Assembly (NCBI GenBank): GCA_964509885.1
Contig: CAZDZL010000003.1
Location: 1-64,000 of the forward strand
Origin: Palsa-1447 sp964509885
Lineage (GTDB): Bacteria > Verrucomicrobiota > Verrucomicrobiia > Opitutales > Opitutaceae
DNA length: 64,000 bases
Reading direction: 5' to 3'
In this document: in pieces, positions 8,859-15,716 of the stretch
How positions within the stretch are numbered: position 1 is the stretch's first letter
Layout: each line of letters starts with the position of its first letter
Notes under the pieces: model-generated
Told to the model about the DNA's origin: nothing
What the model saw: the letters and a program-made list of their open reading frames with translations, nothing else
The model's database searches: none
Program-made: the position numbers and the translations under genes

Positions 8859-10655
8859 TCAGCGCGCCTGCCGGAGCCAGACCCGGTACTCGCCGCCCGT
8901 CGAGCCGGCGTCGGCAAACGGCACGAGCGTCACGTCGCGCGGCTTCTCGTCCCAGGGGCCCAACGCGGCGAGATCGAAGGCCAGGTCGCCCGAGGCCGAC
9001 GAAAGCGCGGGCTCTGCGCCCCTCACCTGGCGCAGCGCCTCGAGGTCCTCGAGCTTGCGGTTTCGCGCCGTGTCCACCGCCAGCACGAAGGGCCCCCAGG
9101 CCACCGCGGAGCGCGAGAAGTTGCCGTAGTCGCCGGGTATCACGCGCCCGCCCAGGTTAAACGCGAGCTCGACCTTGTCGCCGTCCTTCCACGCCCTTGC
9201 CGGAAGCTTCGCCCACCCCGAATCGAAACCTTCGCCGTTCACCCGAAGCGGGGCGGCCCAGGCGGGAACGCGCACCTGGATCCCAAACCGCACGGGCTGC
9301 GACACGCGCACCGTGAGCACCGATCGGCCCTCACGCGGGAAGGCGCCCACCTGGTCAATCTCCACGGCCTGGCCGCCGAGCACAAAATGGGCCCTGGAGG
9401 ACTCAAAGGTGCTGACGACGGCCGTGTCCGGCGTCTGGAGGTAGGCCGTGGAGGGGGCCACCGCGAGGGCGCGCGGCCCGCTCGAGTGGCAGCAGGTGAT
9501 GTCCGAGTCGTAGTGCTTCGTGCCCTGCAGCGCCGTGTAGTAGCACCAGTCGTCCCCCCTCGGGTTCTGCGCCGCGGCGAGGTGGTTGTAGAGGGAGCGC
9601 TCGATCTCGTCGGCGTAGGCCGAGGACCCCGTCACCTGCAGGAGCTGCTGGTTCAGCTGGATCCATGTCGTCGTCACGCAGGTCTCGCAGATGTGGGCGT
9701 CCTCGCCGTTCGGCAGCTCGTGGTCGTCCCCGAAGTGCTCGTGGGTGCTGGTCGAGCCGGTCACGTAGAGCCGGTTGCGCACGATGTCCTCCCAGCCGTT
9801 CGTCACGGCGAGGAGGAGCTGGCGGTCGCCGGTCACGCGAGCCAGGTCGCATATCCCCATGAGGTTCGCCAGCATCTCGTAGGCCTTTCCGTTGGCGGTC
9901 AGGCTCACGCCGCCGCCCGCGAGGAGCGTGTGCACGATCCGCGGGCCGCCGGCCTCGTCGTAGGCGCCCACGATGTACCGGGCGAATGCGAGGTAGCGGG
10001 CGTCGCCCGTCAGGCGGTAGAGCTCGACGACCGGCTCAAGCACGCTGGTCGCGGCCATGCCCACGTGGGTGCCGGCGGCCAGGATGCTCTTCTTGGCGGG
10101 AAAGGTCGCGATCAGCAGGTCGGCGGCCCGCCGCGCCGCGGCGAGGGCGGCCTCGTTACCGGTGTACCGGTAGTAGGTCTCGAGCCCGATCATGTTGTAG
10201 ACGTGGGACCACACGTCCCAGTCGGCGCCGTCATAGAGCCCGAAGCGCTGCGAGGGAAGGTAGGTCCCCAGGTAGCCGTCGGGCTCCTGCGCCGCCATCA
10301 GCTCGGCGGCCGCGCCGTCGAGCTTGGCCCTGAGGGCGCTGTCGCCGGTGTACACCCAGGCGAGCGTCGCGGCGTGCATCCACTTGCCGATGTGCTCGCC
10401 TATCCAGGGGTGGGAGCCCGGCTTCTTGATGAAGCCCGCGAGCAGCGGGGCGGTGTCCACCACGTCCAGGCGGCCGGCCACGTTCGCGTCGATCCGGGCG
10501 CCGAGCCAGCCGTCGATGCGGACGGCGGAGGGATCGAGCGCCTGGAGGCTGTCGGGAATCGCCAGCTCAACCTTGTAGGGCACCGGCGTCACCGGCGCCG
10601 CATGGGCGCATGAAAGGGATTGTGCCAGGAACACGGTGATCAGGGTGGCTCGCAT
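8859..10655 (-). CDS. GH127 beta-L-arabinofuranosidase (DUF1680), exported
   Basis: 598 residues from the ATG at 10655, which begins a clean signal peptide (MRATLITVFLAQ...CAHA-AP). An in-frame upstream ATG at 10730 would add 25 residues before it and is rejected. The cysteine glycosidase signature of GH127 is intact: HICETC places Glu324 and Cys326, and ITCCHSS gives Cys388-Cys389, matching the zinc ligands and cysteine nucleophile of the characterised family member. The helical barrel motifs IDGWLGARID, EHIGKWMHAA and QEPDGYLGTY are present. It likely releases beta-L-arabinofuranose, or a related sugar, from plant glycans in the periplasm. It is monocistronic, with a palindrome upstream. 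Confidence 0.88.
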   Translation of the reverse strand: MRATLITVFLAQSLSCAHAAPVTPVPYKVELAIPDSLQALDPSAVRIDGWLGARIDANVAGRLDVVDTAPLLAGFIKKPGSHPWIGEHIGKWMHAATLAWVYTGDSALRAKLDGAAAELMAAQEPDGYLGTYLPSQRFGLYDGADWDVWSHVYNMIGLETYYRYTGNEAALAAARRAADLLIATFPAKKSILAAGTHVGMAATSVLEPVVELYRLTGDARYLAFARYIVGAYDEAGGPRIVHTLLAGGGVSLTANGKAYEMLANLMGICDLARVTGDRQLLLAVTNGWEDIVRNRLYVTGSTSTHEHFGDDHELPNGEDAHICETCVTTTWIQLNQQLLQVTGSSAYADEIERSLYNHLAAAQNPRGDDWCYYTALQGTKHYDSDITCCHSSGPRALAVAPSTAYLQTPDTAVVSTFESSRAHFVLGGQAVEIDQVGAFPREGRSVLTVRVSQPVRFGIQVRVPAWAAPLRVNGEGFDSGWAKLPARAWKDGDKVELAFNLGGRVIPGDYGNFSRSAVAWGPFVLAVDTARNRKLEDLEALRQVRGAEPALSSASGDLAFDLAALGPWDEKPRDVTLVPFADAGSTGGEYRVWLRQAR

Positions 10656-11017
10656 GGGTTTCTTTTTGGGGGTCCGGCTTCTCGGGTTCCTTTGTGCCGT
10701 CGGGATCGAGGCTTCAGCTTGTGGCCACAATCACAAGTCACTACGGCGGCGCGGGGACCGCGGCACCCCGGCGACGGGCGTGAAAACAAAGCTTTTTTTG
10801 GGCGCTGCGTAGTTCTGCCCAGGCGGCGAAAAGGCCGCTTTATTCGCCGGTATACACCGAATCCAAGACGCCCTAATAATTAACAAACAACATGTTATGA
10901 CATATTGTGAATCCACCCTCCCGCCCCCTGCCCCCGGCGGCGGCCCGCGGACGGCGCCTACGTACTTTCCCAACGTGCGCGGGCGCCATCTCCCGATGAA
11001 GGTGACGGCACCGACAA
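10656..11017. other. Divergent intergenic region
   Basis: 362 bases between the GH127 gene and a small lipoprotein gene. It holds a 12-bp perfect palindrome (10719-10730), a short hairpin followed by TTTATT (GCGGC-GAAAAG-GCCGC, 10823-10838) and an AT-rich stretch (about 10873-10910) likely to carry promoters. No further gene was seen. Confidence 0.5.
10719..10730. promoter_or_regulatory. Palindrome, possible operator of GH127 gene
   Basis: TTGTGGCCACAA is a perfect 12-bp inverted repeat starting 64 bases upstream of the GH127 start codon, a plausible site for a dimeric regulator. Only one copy was noticed. Confidence 0.3.
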
Positions 11018-11287
11018 ATGAACTCCCCGAAAAACACCTCCCTCGTCCTTCGTTCAGCGGCGGTCACGCTCCTCGCGGGTGCGGCCCTCCTCCTCGGCGC
11101 CTGCAGCACGGCTCCCAGCGCCACGATTCGCACCTCCCAGGACAGCGCGCAGGCCAGCACGCCGACGCCCACCACCGAGAAGGCCGTCACCTACGCCCGC
11201 TTTCACAGCGAGATGGAGAGGCTCGCCCACGAGAACTCGGACTGGGGCGCGGTCAGCCCGTCGGCCGTCGTCGCCTCGAACCCGTAA
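11018..11287 (+). CDS. Small putative lipoprotein
   Basis: 89 residues: basic N-terminus, hydrophobic segment and a lipobox (LLLGAC, Cys28), so probably lipid-anchored after cleavage by signal peptidase II. The mature part is short, Ser/Thr-rich, then a small helical-looking segment (YARFHSEMERLAHENSDW). No family was recognised. It is followed by a hairpin shared with the convergent ice-binding-type gene. The lipobox and codon use argue it is real; function unknown. Confidence 0.6.
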   Translation: MNSPKNTSLVLRSAAVTLLAGAALLLGACSTAPSATIRTSQDSAQASTPTPTTEKAVTYARFHSEMERLAHENSDWGAVSPSAVVASNP

Positions 11288-11336
11288 CGAAGCGCGGCGC
11301 GGGACGGCGGAGTCGGTCCGCCCCCCGCAAGGCAAA

Positions 11337-11360
11337 GGCCCGCGAAATGAATCGCGGGCC
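11337..11360 (-). terminator. Hairpin terminator between convergent genes
   Basis: A perfect 8-bp stem GGCCCGCG/CGCGGGCC (11337-11344 with 11353-11360) around an 8-base loop. On the minus strand it is followed by TTTGCCTT, so it best serves the DUF3494 gene ending at 11395; on the plus strand there is no T-tract. Confidence 0.55.
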
Positions 11361-11394
11361 CAGCCCAACATAACTCTCAACGAATGAATTCGGT

Positions 11395-13362
11395 CTACTG
11401 GGTGTCGTAGACCTCGACGAGCGCGACGCCGGACGAGTTGCCGGCGCTCGTGACCATGATGGTGTAGGCTCCGGGCTGGAGCGTGACCAGGAGGGCGGAA
11501 TCCTTGCTGCCCGAGGGCAGCGGGAAGGCCCCGACCTCGAGGGCGGCGGCGCTCAGCTGGCTGGGCGTGCTGGTGCCCGTGCCCCAGCCCGCGTTCGCGG
11601 CGATCTGCGTGCTGCCGGAATACACGGTGATAACCGGGTCGGCCAGCGCGCCCGTGACGCCGTAGGACGTCAGGGAGGGGCCGTCGCCGCGGATGAGGAC
11701 CGTCTGCGGGATGTTGCCCGCGATGACCAGGCCCGCGATGAGCGTGCCCTGGCCGGGGGAGACGTTCATCCTCGCGGAGACATTCATGAGGCGGCCGGCC
11801 GGGATGGGGGCCGTGTCGGTGTCGTAGATTTCCGCGAGGGCCACGCCGGTCGAGCCGTTCGGACTGACGATGCTGGCCGTGTAGACGCCCTGGTTGATCT
11901 CGGCCAGGAGCGCTGTGTCGTTGCTGCCGGCCACGAGCGGGAAGGCCCCGACCTGCGTGTCAGCAGCAGTGATGAGGGCGCTCTGGTCCTGGCCGCTGCT
12001 GCCTGTCTGCCAGGCGCTGTTCGTGGCGACGAGGCCGCCCGACCAGTCAAGTGCGAGCTGGGGATCCGAGAGGGGGGACGTGATGCCGTAGGCGGCAAGA
12101 CCCGGGCCGACGCCGCGCACGAGGATGTTCTTGGCGCTCCCGGAGACGTAGAAGCCCATGATGAGCGTCTCGCTGCCCGGCCCGGAGATCGCCCGCGCCG
12201 AGAAATTGGTGATGCGGGCGTAGCTGCCCGCGATCGTGATCGTCAGGTTGAAGGAGTTGGAGCCGATGCCGTTCGTGGCCGTGATCGTGGCGACATAGGT
12301 GCCGGGTGACGTGGGCGTGCCGCTGATGACGCCGGTCGCCGCATTGATGACCAGGCCCGGCGGCAGGCCGCTCGCGGTGAAGCCCGTGGGGGAGCCGGAT
12401 GCCGTCACGGTGTAGGGCGTGAACGTGGAGCCGGAGCTGCCCGAGGCGCTGCCGGAGCTGGTGATGACCGGGGACCCGGGGGCACCGGGGGTTCCCGGGG
12501 AACCGGGGCTTCCCGGGGAACCGGGACTTCCAGGGGAACCGGGGGCCACGGGCACCACGCTGCTGCCGTTGAGCGTCAGGCCTCCCGTGAAGCCGCCGCC
12601 GCCGGGGCCTCCGAGGGCGTTGACCGACCCGGGGCCCGCGAAACTCACCGCGGCGTTGAGGGCCAGGAAGCGGACGCCGCCGTTGCCGAGGAGTTGGGTG
12701 CTGCCGGTGAAGCTGATGCTCGTGTAGGCGATGTAGTTGCCGAGGACCGTGTTGTTGTCGCCGATCACGATCGCGCCGGTGGCCGCGTTCCAGAAGATGC
12801 CGTCATCGCCGCCGCCGTTGCTGCCCGCGTTGATGATGGTGACCGAAGAGTTGAGGGCGGTCGTCAGGCCCGTCCCGAACTGGAACACCCAGGCCACGTT
12901 GTTCTGCCCCTGCGCGTCGAGGACGAGCGCCCCCGTGAGGGTGGCCGCGCCGCCCCACCTGTAGACGCCCGGGGGAAGCGGCCCAAGGTTGGCCATGTCG
13001 ACGTTCGAGTAGTCCTTGGTGAGCTGCATCGCGGCGAGGCCCGTGGCCGCGACCTGGAGGTCGGCCTGTGCCTGCTGGTTCGCGCCGCCCGTGGGGATGA
13101 TCGCCGCGGCCGTGCCGAGGAGCGTGATTCCCGATACCGTTCCAGGGGGGAAGCCCGTGATGTTGGTGGTCGCGGCGGGGAAGAGGCCAACGTTGCCGTT
13201 CTTGATTGAGAATCCGGTGCCGGCGACCGTGATGGCCTGGCTGGCGAGGATAGAGTAGTTGCCCGCGGATTTCAGGATGGACTGGGCGGATGCCGATTGG
13301 GTCGAGCCAACGAGCGTGGCGACGGCGGCGAGGGCCGAGAGGGAGAGGGAACGGATTTTCAT
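11395..13362 (-). CDS. Ice-binding-type (DUF3494) exported protein with collagen-like linker
   Basis: 655 residues. Signal peptide 1-27 (ASA-QS), then a DUF3494 domain (about 29-245) with family landmarks NYSILASQAIT, TGGANQQAQADL, LPPGVYRW, VFQFGT and NSSVTIINAG. A collagen-like (GSP)n segment occupies 274-298. A putative Ig fold (about 299-378; SGLPPGLVINAATGVISGTP) follows, then two copies of a C-terminal module (about 381-520 and 521-655) with MGFYVSG/AGLVIAG and ILVRGVGP/VLIRGDGP. DUF3494 proteins bind ice in some bacteria, but many act as adhesins or are uncharacterised; binding to ice is not proven here. Monocistronic, with a terminator downstream. Confidence 0.85.
   Translation of the reverse strand: MKIRSLSLSALAAVATLVGSTQSASAQSILKSAGNYSILASQAITVAGTGFSIKNGNVGLFPAATTNITGFPPGTVSGITLLGTAAAIIPTGGANQQAQADLQVAATGLAAMQLTKDYSNVDMANLGPLPPGVYRWGGAATLTGALVLDAQGQNNVAWVFQFGTGLTTALNSSVTIINAGSNGGGDDGIFWNAATGAIVIGDNNTVLGNYIAYTSISFTGSTQLLGNGGVRFLALNAAVSFAGPGSVNALGGPGGGGFTGGLTLNGSSVVPVAPGSPGSPGSPGSPGSPGTPGAPGSPVITSSGSASGSSGSTFTPYTVTASGSPTGFTASGLPPGLVINAATGVISGTPTSPGTYVATITATNGIGSNSFNLTITIAGSYARITNFSARAISGPGSETLIMGFYVSGSAKNILVRGVGPGLAAYGITSPLSDPQLALDWSGGLVATNSAWQTGSSGQDQSALITAADTQVGAFPLVAGSNDTALLAEINQGVYTASIVSPNGSTGVALAEIYDTDTAPIPAGRLMNVSARMNVSPGQGTLIAGLVIAGNIPQTVLIRGDGPSLTSYGVTGALADPVITVYSGSTQIAANAGWGTGTSTPSQLSAAALEVGAFPLPSGSKDSALLVTLQPGAYTIMVTSAGNSSGVALVEVYDTQ
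12469..12543 (-). repeat. Collagen-like GSP coding repeat
   Basis: Nine-base repeats of the GGTTCCCCG type encode consecutive Gly-Ser-Pro triplets (residues 274-298 of the DUF3494 protein), ending GTPGAPGSP. Such repeats change copy number readily. Confidence 0.8.
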
Positions 13363-13685
13363 GGACGGGTTCTAGTAATGCACGCGCGTCCTTGGGGACA
13401 TTGGTGCCTGAGGGCGGGCGACGAGATAAGGGTGACGGGGGTCACGCCGTCACACGGTACTCCCATATGTGCCGGCGCAGTATGGGGTGTAGTATGGGGG
13501 GTTAACTAGGCACTTCCCCGGCCGACGGTTCTCCGGGACCGCCCCGCGGGGTCGTTTCTGTATCTCCCTCCCCTTCAATGATATTCATCTTCCTCCCGGA
13601 AACCCGCGCCGCGGACGCGGACTAATGTCTCGATCGGGACATCCAACCGGAGCAAACCTGCGTAGAAGTGACCGCAACCCGATCG
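13363..13685. other. Divergent intergenic region
   Basis: About 320 bases between the DUF3494 gene and the sigma-factor operon. It holds the AGTATGGGG tandem motif listed separately. No gene was supported. Confidence 0.5.
13479..13501. promoter_or_regulatory. Tandem AGTATGGGG motif, possible regulator site
   Basis: AGTATGGGG occurs at 13479-13487 and 13491-13499, 12 bases apart, and a related CCCATATG lies just upstream at 13462-13469. The near-helical spacing suits a tandem-binding activator for either divergent gene. Confidence 0.3.
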
Positions 13686-14207
13686 ATGAAGACCTCCGCC
13701 ATGATCCCACGCTTCGCCTTCGGCGCCCTGCTCCTCTGCGTCCTGCTGACCGCGGGCGCCCGGGCCCAGCCGGCCGCCGCCCCGGCCGCGCCCCGGCCCG
13801 AGTTCAAGGTCGTCATCGTCGAGTCCCTTGTCCGCGGCCCCGGCCGGAAATCCGACTACGACCGGATGGACGCCGAGTTCACAAGCGTCTTCGAGAAGCG
13901 CAAATGGCCCGTGACGATCAAGGTCGAGCGTTTCGCGTCCAACACGAAGGACGACGGCATCCAGCTGCGCGTCTTCTACGAGGGCATCTACGAGGAGGCC
14001 CCAGGGGACCTCACCTTCCACGCATGGATGACGCTCGACGACCACGGCACGAAGCGGGACTTCGGCATCGTCAAGTTCCGCTACAACCCGCGCCCCCTGC
14101 AGTCGGAGGACGACGTCCTGGACCACGTGGTCCGCGGGGCCGCGGAGCTCGCCGCAGACAAGATCGAGTCCGCCCTTTTCCAAAGGGACGCGGGCCGCAA
14201 GCCCTGA
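13686..14207 (+). CDS. Small exported protein of unknown function
   Basis: 173 residues from the ATG at 13686; an upstream in-frame GTG at 13668 would add six residues. A signal peptide (residues 1-28, ARA-QP) precedes a soluble mixed alpha/beta domain (EFKVVIVESL, YDRMDAEFTSVF, PGDLTFHAWMTLDD). No family was recognised. It lies 25 bases upstream of the ECF sigma gene and is probably the first gene of that operon, so it may act in, or be controlled by, the same envelope-stress pathway. Confidence 0.7.
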   Translation: MKTSAMIPRFAFGALLLCVLLTAGARAQPAAAPAAPRPEFKVVIVESLVRGPGRKSDYDRMDAEFTSVFEKRKWPVTIKVERFASNTKDDGIQLRVFYEGIYEEAPGDLTFHAWMTLDDHGTKRDFGIVKFRYNPRPLQSEDDVLDHVVRGAAELAADKIESALFQRDAGRKP

Positions 14208-14232
14208 GGCGCCGCCCGCGCCCTCAGCCGCC

Positions 14233-14817
14233 GTGCCTACGCCGCCGGAGAACGAGTCCATCGCCGAGGAGTCCCGCCTGCTCGCGCGGGCGGGAGCGGG
14301 CGACCGCGAGGCCTTCCGGGAGCTCTACGCGCGCTACAGCACCCCGCTCTTCTCGCTGGCCGTGCGCCTCGTGGGCAGCATCGGCGACTCCGAGGAGCTG
14401 CTGCAGGACGCCTTCATGAAGATATGGAGGAACGCCGCCTCCTACGACCCGCGCAAGTCGCGCCCCTTCACCTGGGCCGTGACGGTCATGCGGCGCACCT
14501 GCATCGACCACCTGCGCAAGCGCCAGCGCATCCCCGCCATGACGCCGCTCCTGCCCGACGACGCAGCGACGCTCCACTCCTCCGCGGGCGACACGGTGCG
14601 CCACTCGGCCGAGGCCCGCGAGGATTCCGAGAGGGTCCGCGGGGCGCTTGCGGGCGCCCCCCCCCACCAGCGCCGCGCCCTCGAGCTCGCGCTCTTCTCG
14701 GAGATGACCCACGCCGAGATCGCCCGCCAGCTGGACCAGCCCGTCGGCACCGTGAAGTCATGGATCCGCCGGGGGCTTCTCGACCTTCGCACCACCCTCA
14801 CCGAACCCACACTATGA
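14233..14817 (+). CDS. ECF-family RNA polymerase sigma factor
   Basis: 194 residues, the size of an ECF (group 4) sigma-70 factor. The region 2 core is clear (ELYARYSTPLFSLAVRLVG, DAFMKIWRNAASYD, FTWAVTVMRRTCIDHLRKR), as is the region 4 helix-turn-helix for the -35 element (MTHAEIARQLDQPVGTVKSW). Region 3 is absent, as expected. It starts with GTG. Its stop overlaps the start of the anti-sigma gene in ATGA, the usual arrangement of a sigma/anti-sigma pair. Target genes are unknown; the neighbouring exported proteins are candidates. Confidence 0.92.
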   Translation: MPTPPENESIAEESRLLARAGAGDREAFRELYARYSTPLFSLAVRLVGSIGDSEELLQDAFMKIWRNAASYDPRKSRPFTWAVTVMRRTCIDHLRKRQRIPAMTPLLPDDAATLHSSAGDTVRHSAEAREDSERVRGALAGAPPHQRRALELALFSEMTHAEIARQLDQPVGTVKSWIRRGLLDLRTTLTEPTL

Positions 14818-15653
14818 ACTCCCAGCTTGAAGAGACCGCCTGCCTCTACGTGCTCGACCGGCTCGAGGCGGGCGAGCGCGCCGCGTTCGAGGCGCGCCTT
14901 TCGCGCGAGCCCGAGCTCGCCGCCCTCACCCGCGAGATCGAGGCCTCGCTTGCCCGGCGCATCCACGCCCTTCCCCGCCACGAGCCTCCCGTCGGCGCGC
15001 TCGAGCGGATCGAGGCGCGCATCGACGGCCTGGAAGGTCAGGCCCGTCCGGCGCCGCGCGGGTCCCTGCCGCTCTGGGCCGCGGCGGCGCGCTGGGGTAT
15101 CGCGGCCGTCATCGCGGTCGGCGTCTCCGTCGTCGCCGTCCAGAGCCTGCGCCGCCCCGCCGCGGCCTCGCAGCCGTACATGATCGTCGTCGGCCTCGAC
15201 TCCATGCGGAGCACGCAGGCCGAGTTCCCCGTCGCGGCGCGCCCCGAGGGAGCCGACGCCCGCTTCATCCAGCTTGCCTCCCTTGCGGAGAAGTTCTGGG
15301 AGAAGCCCGACGACCTCCCGGTCAGGCTCGGCCCGTCCGGCCAGGGCGGGCGCGGGTACGCCCTCTTTGACCCCGGCAGCAACCAGGGCTTCATCGCCAT
15401 CCGCCAGCTCCCCGTCGCCGACCGGGGCAAGGAGTACCACCTCTGGCTGGTCGACACCGCCTCGGGGAGGGTCAGCGAGGCGGGCATCCTGCCCGTCGCC
15501 GGCTCCACCCGCGGCCTGTACTTCTTCTCGGTGGCGCCGCCGGCCCAGGGGATGCCCGGGCGGCCGGACTTCTTCGTCACCTCGGAGGACGCCGGCTCGG
15601 CCCCAGCCGCCCAGCCGCGCGGAAGGGTCGTCCTCGGAAACGAGAGGATCTGA
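14814..15653 (+). CDS. RskA-type transmembrane anti-sigma factor
   Basis: 279 residues, translationally coupled to the ECF sigma gene (ATGA). The N-terminal 75 residues form the cytoplasmic sigma-binding part (ACLYVLDRLEAGERAAFEAR), followed by one membrane helix (about 86-111) and an extracytoplasmic RskA/anti-sigma-K C-terminal domain (about 115-278; motifs GYALFDPGSNQGFIAIRQLP and YHLWLVD). It should hold the sigma factor inactive until an envelope signal triggers its loss. The start is the ATG at 14814; the reading frame stays open much further upstream, but that part is a shadow of the sigma gene. Confidence 0.88.
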   Translation: MNSQLEETACLYVLDRLEAGERAAFEARLSREPELAALTREIEASLARRIHALPRHEPPVGALERIEARIDGLEGQARPAPRGSLPLWAAAARWGIAAVIAVGVSVVAVQSLRRPAAASQPYMIVVGLDSMRSTQAEFPVAARPEGADARFIQLASLAEKFWEKPDDLPVRLGPSGQGGRGYALFDPGSNQGFIAIRQLPVADRGKEYHLWLVDTASGRVSEAGILPVAGSTRGLYFFSVAPPAQGMPGRPDFFVTSEDAGSAPAAQPRGRVVLGNERI

Positions 15654-15675
15654 ATCTGCAGGCCCAGCTGCGGCA

Positions 15676-15704
15676 TTGCCTACTACACTGCCGGCGCGTA
15701 TCAG
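15676..15704 (+). promoter_or_regulatory. Candidate promoter of the TMTC-like gene
   Basis: TTGCCT (15676-15681), a 17-base spacer and TATCAG (15699-15704), each matching consensus at four of six positions. It ends 12 bases before the ATG at 15717, so the transcript would have a very short leader. Confidence 0.35.
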
Positions 15705-15716
15705 CGCCGTAGCAGG

